DNA from: Tetramitus jugosus
Lineage: Eukaryota; Heterolobosea; Eutetramitea; Acrasida; Vahlkampfiidae
Reading direction: 5' to 3'
DNA: 64,000 nt
NCBI GenBank assembly: GCA_937625935.1
Contig: OW569388.1
Coordinates: 186,001 to 250,000, forward strand
The position numbers and the translations under genes were made by a program. Positions within the stretch are counted from its first letter, which is position 1, and each line of letters starts with the position of its first letter. The notes below the pieces were generated by a model. It made no database searches, had not been told where the DNA came from, and saw only the letters and a program-made list of their open reading frames with translations. Below, piece after piece: positions 50,101 through 59,904 of this stretch.

Positions 50101-52263
50101 ACTATCCATGAATATGTATTCACTGATGTGTCAAAGCTGTTCCTATCGTATGCTCGACAAAAGTTTTCTGCTTGCTCTTACATGAAATACCAGTTATTGG
50201 ATGTCGAAAAGAGTCCTTCAGTGCAAGGTTTCAAGAAGCATTATTATGACTTTGTTCTTGCTGCCAATGTTCTGCATGCAACAATGAACCTACATGAAAC
50301 ACTGAAGAACATTAAGGAGTTATTGAAACCAGGTGGTGTTCTTGTCATCCTGGAGGTCACGAAGCCAACACTCTTCTTGGATCTGACATTCGGTTTATTG
50401 GACGGATGGTGGCGATTCTCTCAACACGGTAAGCAGGATATGAGAGATTCGTATCCGCTTCTCAGCTGGAGCGAGTGGAGTCTGTTGCTCACTGAAGCAG
50501 GATTTGCAAATGTGAATAGAATCAGCAGTCAGATCAGCTCGGCACATGCCATCGAAGAAGAATTCCAATCTGTAATGATCGCTCAACTACTTGAAATTCA
50601 AGACGAAGATAATGATGATCAAGAGGATGAATTGTCTGCCAGTGAGGTTAACCAAGCGCATGTTGTTGGTGATCAATTCAAGATTGATGATTCCGCATTT
50701 GAAAACATTAAGCGTTTAATTGAAGAGATCAAGCATGATAGATCAAGTGCTATTGCACTCAATACTCAGCTTCTTCAGTTTGTTCGTAATGTAGTCTCTC
50801 AAACTCTAATGATACCAGAGTCTGATCTAGACATAGATCAGAGTCTTGATAGCTTGGGTCTGGACTCTTTGATGGGTCTAGAGATCAGAAACTTGTTACA
50901 AAACAAGCTCGATGTTAAGATTCCAATTTCTGCCTTGATTGGAGAGGAGGGAGATGGATCTGGAATCACTATTGCCAGTTTGACACAGACAATGACCAGA
51001 GCCATTATGGTGTCCGAGGAACCGATCGAATCAGAACAACCAGATGACAACGTTGTGGAGCAATCGCAAGAAGAGGTCTCCAACGGCTTCTCTGATGCTG
51101 TGGAAGAGATAGTACACAACACGGCGAGTATGGATTCGAATGGCACAAAGGCCTGCATTCTTGCGATGGGAGTTGCCACTCCAAAATACAAGTACACGCA
51201 GAAGGAGATGGCTGAAATGGCTGTTGACTACTATGGTATCGAAAGTGATGAGGATAAGAAGCAACGATTGTACAAAATATTTGATGGATCTGAGATTGAT
51301 ACTCGCTACTCTGTCTGTGATTTTAGTACCATTAACAGACGAGAGGTATTTACATCATTCCAAGCAAGAAACCAAATTTATGAGACTGAAGCTGTCGAGC
51401 TGGCTGTTCAATCAGCAACAAAGGCATTAGAAGATTGGGGTGGCGACAGAAGCAACATTACTCACATTGTAAGTGTGAGCACAACAGGTAACAAAATTCC
51501 AGGTATCGAGTTTGAATTGGTGCATCGTCTCGGTCTATCCAAACATGTGGAACGCATTGCCGTAAACTTCATGGGTTGCTTCGGAGCTTTGCCTGGTTTG
51601 AAGACTGCCGTTTCATTTGCACAAATGAACTGCAAGAATCGTGTCTTGTTCGTGTCAACTGAGATTTGCAGCACGCACATTGAACCAGAGCCTACAACTG
51701 AGAACTTTGTCAGTTGTGCTATTTTCGCTGACGGATCTGCTGCAGCAATCATTGGCTGTGGTGATCCAGAGTTTGACAGTTTTGAAAGACCGCACTTTGA
51801 AGTTTTGAAGACAACCAGTTTTGCTATTCAGAACAGTTTGGACAAGATGTATTGGAAGGTGACTGATGCTGGATGGAGACTTGGTCTCTCAAAGGACATT
51901 CCTGATTTGATCTTCAATAACATTGAAACATTTTCAAAGGAGATGCTCGGCGCAAGACATGGAAGTGTTGCCAATATTCCAAAGCTGGATGCCGACTGGG
52001 CAGTACATCCAGGAGGAAAAGCAATTTTGATTGCTGTCGAAAAAGCCCTGGGGCTAACAAAAGAGCAAACAAAGCACAGTTGGAGCATTATGAAAGACAG
52101 AGGAAACATGTCCAGCAGCACAATTCTGCACGTCTTGCAAAAGATGATCAAGGAAGAACGTGAGAACTCTCATATGAAACAGAAGGCATTGACATGCTGT
52201 ATGGTGTTCGGACCGGGACTTACGATGGAAGGTTGTATTCTTAGAAGATTGAATAATAATTAA
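44192..52263 (+). CDS. Hybrid synthase: FAAL-ACP-KS-AT-CMeT-ACP-type III PKS
   Basis: Three exons: 44192-45040, 45159-45417, 45518-52263 (introns 118 and 100 nt); 2617 residues in one frame. After an Asn-rich leader, residues about 35-650 are a fatty acyl-AMP ligase (YTSGSTSDPKG at 244; LPPYHDMGLIGS; GAEP across intron 2; YPCYGLAEATLMVSG). ACP1 has GLDSL with Ser720. KS has DSACSSS (Cys932), ECHGTGT (His1067) and NIGHLE (His1106). AT has GHSLGE (Ser1382) and YAFH, a malonyl-type selectivity motif. A C-methyltransferase follows (ILEIGAGTGG from 1864). ACP2 has GLDSL with Ser2153. The last 380 residues are a type III (chalcone-synthase-like) domain with Cys2390 in NFMGCFG, His2533 in AVHPGGK and Asn2566 in GNMSSS. 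No ketoreductase, dehydratase, enoylreductase or thioesterase. Inferred route: ATP-activated fatty acid to ACP1, one malonyl extension, methylation, then extension and cyclisation by the type III domain. Confidence 0.93.
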
Positions 52264-52322
52264 TTTATTGAGTAAAGGAATTGGTAATGTGTTCACCAAT
52301 GTTGCAACTTCTCTCTGTCCTT

Positions 52323-54401
52323 TCAATCAACATCCAAATCCAACGGTTCACCATCTGCCAACAAATCATGAAGCAATTGTTCATCGAATGAATCCCACAG
52401 TACAACATTGGAGTCACCTGCTTCCGTCCTAACAGTTTTACGCTGATCGTTCGGAGAGGCATCAGAATCGAGGTTGTCCTTGAATAGAATCTCGGGCGTT
52501 TGTTGTCCATCTCTAATCAACTGTACTTGCTCAATTGCTCTCTCTTCTTGTGGTACTACTGCAGAGTAAATGATTGAACTCATGTGTTTCTCCTTCTCCT
52601 GAATGGCATTCTCTTTTTGTTGTCTGGCAAGTGCAAGTTCAATCTTCTCCTCATCAGTCAGACCAACACTCGTCGGTCGCTTGCTTCCATCAATCGTATG
52701 GGCTTGAATACAACTCAAAAGATCACGTATGACATCACTGTGCTCCTTCTCAATCATGGAGAACTTTGTGGCAGCAGTGGCCAAGTGATAGTAGCCCAAT
52801 CGAATATTCATCAAGAGTCTTGTTACCACTTCTGGTGTTGCGTCCTGTATGTCTCGATCAACACTGAGTCCGTTGTTGAATTGACTCACGTACATCAAAT
52901 GGATACGAGAAGCAAACGCAACGTATTGAATGGGAGCGGGACAATACGTGAACAACATGATGTGCTTTGAGACGTCTTCTGTGATGATATCAGCAAACTT
53001 GCTCAATTTTTCGATCGAGATATCAGGTGTGGCAAACATGAGCTGTAAACGAATGCCGTTACTGATCAATCGATAGTAGAAATGGAAGAGAACTTCACTC
53101 ATGTGTGTCTGTTGATTGTTTGGCCTCCAGTAGCCATGAAGAAGACACTCCGCATAGTCAACATAACTACTCACAGCAATAATATCACCCAGATCATCTG
53201 GAAGAGACATGAATGCCTTTAAGCTCTCAATTGGGTGTTCTTCTTGGTTGGGATGCACTCGAGGTTCAATACCACGAATGAGGACTTGAAGTGCACGAAC
53301 ACCATCTCTATAATCTGAAAACTTTCCCTTGAGACATAGGGCGACCAGAGCCAAACATTTGTGCACTACTGCGAGCTTCATTTTCTGACTCGCGTCCAAA
53401 TCTTCCTTTTTCACCAAGTGAAGATAATATTCAATTGCTTCTTTGTAAACTATTATTCTCCGCTCTTCTCCTCCTTCTCCAATCAAGTAGTAAGAAGCAA
53501 GGGCCAAGGCACAAATGAGGTAAACTTTGTCTTCGTTTGAGAATTTCAAGCTTCGAACCGTTTGTTTGTTCAAATAATCTCTAAACAATCGTTTGCACTG
53601 TTCAAATGTTCTTCTTGCAACAACAGAATGACCCAACCTCTGCAACGTAAAAGCTTGAATGCACAAGTATAGAAGAATCTTGGTTCCTGAACAAGTCTTC
53701 TTCTTGGATCGTTTGCTTCTCTTGGGAGAACCGTTACTGACGTCTTGGTCGTTTGAAGCATCGTTAAAAAAGTTTTTGGACGAGTAGTGCTTGTGGTTGA
53801 AGTGACCCAACTTTTCAACGTCTTCTCGACTCCACAATCGTTGTTCCCTCAATTGCTGTTTCTGTCGAATCAGATTGGTTTGTTGTTGTTGCAAAAGGTC
53901 GGAACTTGTAATGTGAAGGTTCTCTTGTAAAGTGTTGTCAATTGACAATTCTGTTGAGTATTCTTGAATTGCCGCAATAGTGTCATTCAATTGAGAAACG
54001 AGTTGAATGAGTTGACGGATAGTTTCCCTATCTAACATTGGAAATCCGTGAGAGAAAATATCAATGTAACTGTCCAACATTTGACTCATGTTTGTTACAT
54101 AATTTAGCTTGTTGTATATTTGTTGGACTCGATTGTTGAAGCGAACAGCAGGTAGAGACATTGATGAGAAGGACAATGAAGTGTCTACTTCGTCCGCAGA
54201 AGTCATGGTGGCTGACTCCTGGTGTCGCGCAATTTTGATTTTATTGTTGGGAGAGCCATCATCCATTGTTGGATGATCTGACAAGGCTCTCGCTCGCTTC
54301 AAAGATCGTGAGGGACTACTTGTTCCACGAGAAAATTGCATGGTATTGATCTTTCGTTTTGTTTGATATAATGGATTCTCTTCGTGGTAATAACTTTCCA
54401 T
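52323..54401 (-). CDS. Helical protein with acidic C-terminus, unrecognised
   Basis: 692 residues. Basic, disordered N-terminus, a coiled-coil-like Gln-rich stretch (about residues 130-190), a second basic patch (PKRSKRSKKK, probable nuclear signal), then about 350 residues of helices with a solenoid look (LLYLCIQAFTLQRLGHSVVARRTFEQC; YLICALALASYYLIGEGGEE), and an acidic hydrophobic tail (WDSFDEQLLHDLLADGEPLDLDVD split by charges) that resembles a transcription activation segment. The helical core recalls the middle-homology region of fungal zinc-cluster regulators, but no DNA-binding finger is present. It ends only 60 bp from the synthase gene, tail to tail. Function unknown. Confidence 0.7.
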   Translation of the reverse strand: MESYYHEENPLYQTKRKINTMQFSRGTSSPSRSLKRARALSDHPTMDDGSPNNKIKIARHQESATMTSADEVDTSLSFSSMSLPAVRFNNRVQQIYNKLNYVTNMSQMLDSYIDIFSHGFPMLDRETIRQLIQLVSQLNDTIAAIQEYSTELSIDNTLQENLHITSSDLLQQQQTNLIRQKQQLREQRLWSREDVEKLGHFNHKHYSSKNFFNDASNDQDVSNGSPKRSKRSKKKTCSGTKILLYLCIQAFTLQRLGHSVVARRTFEQCKRLFRDYLNKQTVRSLKFSNEDKVYLICALALASYYLIGEGGEERRIIVYKEAIEYYLHLVKKEDLDASQKMKLAVVHKCLALVALCLKGKFSDYRDGVRALQVLIRGIEPRVHPNQEEHPIESLKAFMSLPDDLGDIIAVSSYVDYAECLLHGYWRPNNQQTHMSEVLFHFYYRLISNGIRLQLMFATPDISIEKLSKFADIITEDVSKHIMLFTYCPAPIQYVAFASRIHLMYVSQFNNGLSVDRDIQDATPEVVTRLLMNIRLGYYHLATAATKFSMIEKEHSDVIRDLLSCIQAHTIDGSKRPTSVGLTDEEKIELALARQQKENAIQEKEKHMSSIIYSAVVPQEERAIEQVQLIRDGQQTPEILFKDNLDSDASPNDQRKTVRTEAGDSNVVLWDSFDEQLLHDLLADGEPLDLDVD

Positions 54402-54524
54402 ATTTATTTGGGGGATAGATATTTTTGTAATAGTTTACTTCATACCATTTTCTTGTCGTTTCATCTGTCGCTCAATCGTAGTTCCTTTTTTCCCGATGAA
54501 CAAACTTTACAAATTCAACTTCAA

Positions 54525-56033
54525 ATGAGAAACTTGCGGTTGTCAGCTCTGACCAAGAACGAAAATGACTTCCCTCATTCAGCTCTGCTGAATCGAAATC
54601 TCGTGGAAGCAAAACAGAAAATCCATTTTCTTCCAACAAACGAACAAACTAGTAAACAACAAGAAACCAAAATGACATGTCTCCTAGGCTCGGGAGAGTC
54701 AACTCAAGATTTCGAGAACTCTCCATCAGATGACATGCATAAAGACAAGCAGATTTCATCACAATGTCAAGACCACCACCACCAAGAACAATCTGACAAC
54801 ATGGAAATTCATCTTTTATGTTACAATGTGTTTATGAGACCATTTGTTCATACGAATCGGGGCGGAGATTTCAAGTCGGAGAGATTGAGCGCGCTTTTAA
54901 AGGATGAACGGTTTTTGAAGTGTGGTATTGTTGCGCTTCAGGAAATGTTTGCTCTGGGTTCGAACCGTACACGGTTGATGATTGATTATTGTGCGCGAAA
55001 TTTGGAGTTGAAATATCATGTTTCGATTGCGGCGGAGTTTTTTCGGGGAAAACCGATTGACTCTGGATTGTTTATTCTGAGCAAGTATCCGATTGTTGAG
55101 AAGGATTACATTGTATTTACAAAGGGAAAGGATATTGATGGTTGGTGCACAAAAGGTGTTCTTTCTGCGCTCATTGAAATTCCTGTTTCTCCGAATTTGA
55201 GCGACACAAAAAGGAGTTGTAAAGTTTTGGTCATGACAACTCATACGCAAGCAGAGTACGATGAAAAGAATCCCATCTACTTCTCGATACAAAAGTCCCA
55301 ATTGCTTGAAATGAGGCGCTTTTTAGACAAGAAAAAGAAGGAATACCCAAATGTTCCCATGATTCTCATGGGTGATTTCAACATTAATGCACGGCTGTTT
55401 GATCAGTCACCAGAGGATATCTTGGCTCGTGAATCATCATCTGCGACGTATGATACGATGATGCGCATGTTGTCATGGAGGATAACAGAACAGGAGCTTG
55501 CTAGTATTGTTGGTGATCAACAGGTGCCATCAGCTCTGAAATACAAGATCGAAGAGGACTCGAGTAAAGGTAACATAGAAGTAGAACAACTAGAGAAAGA
55601 AAAGGAAGAAAGGAAAGATAACGACTGGAAAGATCTAGTGAGAGAATTTCAAGGAAAACATCCAGTTACATTCGCAGATGGCAAATGGAATGATGAATCA
55701 AAACGGTGGGAAACTTTGGAGACTTGCCTAACGCATCCTCTGATGTACAGTGCCCGACAACGCTTAGATTACATTTTCTATTACAATCCGGTTGAGAACT
55801 CATCCTTTGGATTGAAACCTATTTCGGCCCAGGTAGAACCATTCTTTGTCACTGGTCACCGTTTCACACAGTTGTCAGATCACTATGCTGTTATGTGCAC
55901 CTTGCAAGTTTCACAACAAGAGCCCATTGATGAGAAGGCGAGTGACAACACGCCAACCAACCATGAACAAGTGTTGGTGGAGTGCAAGGTATCATCCGCG
56001 GATGTTGAGGAAAGCGAAATTGAACAAAGTTAA
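54525..56033 (+). CDS. Neutral sphingomyelinase-like phosphodiesterase (EEP fold)
   Basis: 502 residues from the first ATG (MRNLRLSAL); a longer frame exists but overlaps the start of the gene on the other strand and begins with GTG. Residues about 95-460 form an endonuclease/exonuclease/phosphatase domain: IHLLCYNVFMRPF, VALQEMF (metal Glu), SGLFILSKYPI, MTTHTQAEY, MILMGDFNIN (metal/catalytic Asp and Asn), RLDYIFYY and LSDHYAVMC (catalytic Asp-His). The pattern, including YNVF at strand 1 and a substrate loop WCTKG, fits neutral sphingomyelinases, which release ceramide and phosphocholine. No transmembrane segments, unlike the animal SMPD2. An acidic/basic insertion of about 60 residues sits before the final motifs. 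DNase or inositol phosphatase activity cannot be ruled out. Confidence 0.82.
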   Translation: MRNLRLSALTKNENDFPHSALLNRNLVEAKQKIHFLPTNEQTSKQQETKMTCLLGSGESTQDFENSPSDDMHKDKQISSQCQDHHHQEQSDNMEIHLLCYNVFMRPFVHTNRGGDFKSERLSALLKDERFLKCGIVALQEMFALGSNRTRLMIDYCARNLELKYHVSIAAEFFRGKPIDSGLFILSKYPIVEKDYIVFTKGKDIDGWCTKGVLSALIEIPVSPNLSDTKRSCKVLVMTTHTQAEYDEKNPIYFSIQKSQLLEMRRFLDKKKKEYPNVPMILMGDFNINARLFDQSPEDILARESSSATYDTMMRMLSWRITEQELASIVGDQQVPSALKYKIEEDSSKGNIEVEQLEKEKEERKDNDWKDLVREFQGKHPVTFADGKWNDESKRWETLETCLTHPLMYSARQRLDYIFYYNPVENSSFGLKPISAQVEPFFVTGHRFTQLSDHYAVMCTLQVSQQEPIDEKASDNTPTNHEQVLVECKVSSADVEESEIEQS

Positions 56034-56048
56034 AAGTACGAAAAATAT

Positions 56049-59000
56049 TTATGAACTCATAAACAAATCATAAATTTCCTGTAGAAATACTTGACCATCT
56101 TCATCAACACCATTCTTCACTGCATCCAGAATTTCTTCTGTCATTCGACTTGATTTTGAATATGTATAATCCATCATGCAATAAAGAATCGATTCTCTTG
56201 CTTCTTCCGTTGACACTTCGTCCGAGTGAAGTGCTTTCATCAAGAAGCTTGCCTTCCATGCAGTTAACCAGAGCATGGTTAGTAAGTGTTTTGCAGGTTG
56301 AGGTTGCAGCTGATCATACAAATCGAATCCAATTTGAATACAGTCCAATAGTACAAAGTGCAAGTTCTCTCTTGTTTCATCAGTTCCCTTTGTGAGACCG
56401 ACAACATATTGTGTGCAAATACGACACAGTTGCATGATTACATCTGCACAATTTAAATCACTTGAGAAAGTGCAGCCCAACTTCTTTTCCAATTCTTGCT
56501 TGGCACGTATGAGCAGCAGATTTTGTTCTGCAGTTAAAATAGTTTGATTATCCTCTTCGGCTATACCAACCAACTTCATGATGGAAAATGAGGTATCATG
56601 TTTCATTTGTGTTCCACATTCCAGCAGAGGTCCCACAGAATCTAGTAGCTTGTTTCTTTCCAAAGCAAACATCCACTTTAAGTCTGGCCGATTCTTTATC
56701 AAGTCAGCAATGTAGTCTGGGTATGCATGTACAAGCTTTGGTGTAAGTAGCAGATCGAATCTCTCATGTTTCCAATAGTAATCAAGCACCTGATGCATTA
56801 AATTCAGGTCGTTCTTAAAATCACTAATGTATTTCTCCAATCTATCAGATCCGTCTTTCTCATAAAAGTGGTGACACCAATGCACAAGGCGATCAATATC
56901 CTTGTACTTCTTCGCTAGAGATAGCACTTTTTCATTACAGTTCATGTCACTCGGAAGCACTATGGAACGAACCACCAATCGGTTAATTATTTCGCTCCTC
57001 AATTCATCGAGAGCCTGCTTGTTCACAATCTCGGATAATTCGTATTTTGAGAAAAGATACGAGTCGGCCATTCCAAACATTTGAAGACCCAAATCTCTCG
57101 ATGGATTTTTCATACTTGAAATTAATTGACCCGTAATTTCAAATTGTGTCCATAAGAACTTGGAGAATATCGCTCCCCAGTTTTGTTTGATTTGATATTG
57201 GCTCTCTAGATATGCACGATGCGTAACAACTGTCTCTATTAGATTGGTTAAAAGCAAATAGACTGTCGATATGTCCAACACTACACTGCTCGGTAGAGGC
57301 ACTCGAATAGAGTCGTTTCCACTCACAAATTCGTCCAGAATATGCTTTTCGCTCTCGTCATTAGATAATTTTTGCTGTTCGACAATTAACATTGCTTCGT
57401 ACACATCTAACACAAGTGAAACATCAGAAAAGAACAGTTCATTGTTCTTCACGCCACACACTCTGTTGCACTCTCGCTTTTCTTCACATTTTGTGATTGC
57501 ATGCTCCAAAATCGTGTTTTGTCTGGAGTCTAATATATCTCTTTGTCTCATCAAGTTCAAACATATGAGCAAACATTCATTGTGATACAGTATCTCTGCT
57601 TTCTGTTCCTTTGAGAGCATTTTCCACAATTGATTTCCAGTTTCAGAGTGTTTTGCTCTGTTCAACATGTGGATAAAGAACTCGTGATGTTCTTGCTTTT
57701 TCTTCAGCTGATTTTTGATGTCATGTGCATCGACTTTGGCATTCGCGATCCTCTTACTGGCTTCGCATAGAGTCGTTGCAGAGACATTCAAACCAAAGGA
57801 GAGCAATGAACCATCTCTCTTTCCCTTTTCATAGTGTTGTACGAGCAGTAACAGTTCATTCACATTAATCTCTCTAAATGCGGCATTGATTTCGAGAGAT
57901 GATTGGAGAATGGGCGTTTTGATCTTCTCGGCATTGTCACCATCGGTTTGAATATTCGCAATGAGTACACCTCGCTTCGAGTTCAAAACATATAACAACT
58001 CGTGATCTCCAAATTGTTTGTTAATTCTCATTTTCAACACACCAACGCCCACCACGTCTGAATTGGAGAGAGAGTACGAATGTGGTGCACACTCCCACAT
58101 GCCATCCTCATCTTGGCCCAACCAAACAAATCGATTTTTCCACACAACAAACAGAATTGGAGTATTATTCGAAAGAGCACAGAAGATTTGAGCTCCACTC
58201 AACAAATCCTCCTTTTTTGGACTGAACAGACCATGACCAACAGGTTGATTCACGTTCAATTCATGGAAGGACTCAACAGGAGCCTCACTAGAAGAGGAAT
58301 TGATTACCCACATATGGTAGACCAGTTCATCGTTGGTCTGCTTTGCTCTGGCTGCTGTTACTAAATAAATAATGTTTCTATGTTCCTCTCTTGCATCATT
58401 GGTTGCATTCAACAACCAAACACTTTGATTCCTCTGATACTCATGGTACAGTGCTTGTTGAATGAGTTCCTTTGCGTTGAAATGCCATGAAATGACATTG
58501 CCTGCACTGTACTCTCTAAAAGCTCTGTTGGTCAACGAAATAACAGAGGAGGACTTGTTGTTGTTGACAGATGGCAACAAGGCAATACACCTCTCACTCT
58601 TTGGTTTTCTCGTTCTAGAAGACACCCAGGAAACGAGAGATCCCCAGAAACCAGATGATGACGATGTTGAGGAATCCTTCTGACCTGCTGATTCATCATA
58701 AATGGTAGTGCTCTCTACTGTTTCATCTGATGGGAAAACAGCCAATCTCTCCACTCTCTTACCGTCTGCCGTTGCCAAAAACATAATTTTTTGTTCTTCA
58801 TCAACAAGACTCCTGACAAACATATTTGCTTCGTTCACCATCAATTCAGCTTCCTCTTCTTCCTCCTCTACCTTGTTGCTCTTTTCTTCATCTTCTTCTA
58901 CCTTCTTGTTTGCAACATGTGTTGTTTTCTGCTGCTGTTGATTCAAGTCATAATCCACAAATTTCAACTTTACACTCGAGTCACTCAGATTGACAGATGG

Positions 59001-59687
59001 CCAAAAACGAACTCTTCCTTCGCAACTCACTGCAACAACACTGGCAAAACGAGTGGATTGAGCAATTGGACAAAAAACAGCAATCAACGGATCAAACACA
59101 ACACCTGATCGTATGCTTACAGGGAACTCCAACGTAATGACTCCACGATTCGCACCATCAGCACTACCACCAGCAATACGACCAACATGAATTTTACCAT
59201 TCATGCGATCATCATCATCATCTTCGACATGACCACCATTCATCATCCTTGTATGGTTGTTGAGATCAGCACCCACATATTGAAGATCAATATCAGTATC
59301 ATCAACACAACGATTCAAAACGGACCACAAATAAATTTGATTGCCGTTTTGAATATAGGCGAAACCAGAATGTTTGGAAATGTGACCCTTGAATGGACGA
59401 TTGTGACTACTATGATTGTTGTGTGAATTGAGTGAAGAAGAAAATGATGCATCAATAAATGATGATTGATGAAGTTTTTGAGTGATGGATGAGGGAATGG
59501 GTGAGAAACACGCGAGTCCACTTCCATTTTCATCATTATTGTTGTTGTGACTCAATCGAAGTTTTTTTGATTTGGGTGTAGTTGTATGTGTTGTTGTTGT
59601 TGTTGTTTGATGATCATTGTTGGTTTGTTGTGATTGAAACAATGTTAAATTTCTCTTATTGTTGGGTGTTGTTGTTGTCATTGTCAT
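56049..59687 (-). CDS. Nup133-like nucleoporin
   Basis: 1212 residues from the first ATG. Residues about 110-560 read as a beta-propeller with low-complexity insertions (SGFAYIQNGNQIYLWSV; VVAVSCEGRVRFWPSV; SNKVEEEEEEAEL acidic loop). The rest is an alpha-solenoid. The C-terminal part has LNLMHQVLDYYWKHERFDLLL, LKWMFALERNKLLDSVGPLL, then LLIRAKQELEKKLGC, in the order seen in Nup133 of animals and fungi (about 1150 residues). Nup133 is a stalk component of the Y-complex of the nuclear pore. Overall similarity is weak and I rely on architecture and these C-terminal segments; another propeller-solenoid coat protein is the alternative. Confidence 0.7.
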   Translation of the reverse strand: MTMTTTTPNNKRNLTLFQSQQTNNDHQTTTTTTHTTTPKSKKLRLSHNNNNDENGSGLACFSPIPSSITQKLHQSSFIDASFSSSLNSHNNHSSHNRPFKGHISKHSGFAYIQNGNQIYLWSVLNRCVDDTDIDLQYVGADLNNHTRMMNGGHVEDDDDDRMNGKIHVGRIAGGSADGANRGVITLEFPVSIRSGVVFDPLIAVFCPIAQSTRFASVVAVSCEGRVRFWPSVNLSDSSVKLKFVDYDLNQQQQKTTHVANKKVEEDEEKSNKVEEEEEEAELMVNEANMFVRSLVDEEQKIMFLATADGKRVERLAVFPSDETVESTTIYDESAGQKDSSTSSSSGFWGSLVSWVSSRTRKPKSERCIALLPSVNNNKSSSVISLTNRAFREYSAGNVISWHFNAKELIQQALYHEYQRNQSVWLLNATNDAREEHRNIIYLVTAARAKQTNDELVYHMWVINSSSSEAPVESFHELNVNQPVGHGLFSPKKEDLLSGAQIFCALSNNTPILFVVWKNRFVWLGQDEDGMWECAPHSYSLSNSDVVGVGVLKMRINKQFGDHELLYVLNSKRGVLIANIQTDGDNAEKIKTPILQSSLEINAAFREINVNELLLLVQHYEKGKRDGSLLSFGLNVSATTLCEASKRIANAKVDAHDIKNQLKKKQEHHEFFIHMLNRAKHSETGNQLWKMLSKEQKAEILYHNECLLICLNLMRQRDILDSRQNTILEHAITKCEEKRECNRVCGVKNNELFFSDVSLVLDVYEAMLIVEQQKLSNDESEKHILDEFVSGNDSIRVPLPSSVVLDISTVYLLLTNLIETVVTHRAYLESQYQIKQNWGAIFSKFLWTQFEITGQLISSMKNPSRDLGLQMFGMADSYLFSKYELSEIVNKQALDELRSEIINRLVVRSIVLPSDMNCNEKVLSLAKKYKDIDRLVHWCHHFYEKDGSDRLEKYISDFKNDLNLMHQVLDYYWKHERFDLLLTPKLVHAYPDYIADLIKNRPDLKWMFALERNKLLDSVGPLLECGTQMKHDTSFSIMKLVGIAEEDNQTILTAEQNLLLIRAKQELEKKLGCTFSSDLNCADVIMQLCRICTQYVVGLTKGTDETRENLHFVLLDCIQIGFDLYDQLQPQPAKHLLTMLWLTAWKASFLMKALHSDEVSTEEARESILYCMMDYTYSKSSRMTEEILDAVKNGVDEDGQVFLQEIYDLFMSS

Positions 59688-59904
59688 TTCGCTTCTTTCG
59701 TGTGAATGGAACAGCTTCCTCTTCAACAATGAACACAAAAGCTTTTTGAGTGGAGAAACAGCACAACAGCAGTAAAAAGTTGTTGAATGGGCGGGATTTG
59801 TTTGTGTGCGTGAAAACGATCATTCACAATTTGAGCGACAAATTTTGGCGCGACTCCTCTGATCTTTACGGAGAAAGAAGTTGATTTTTTTGTGTTCGAG
59901 CATC

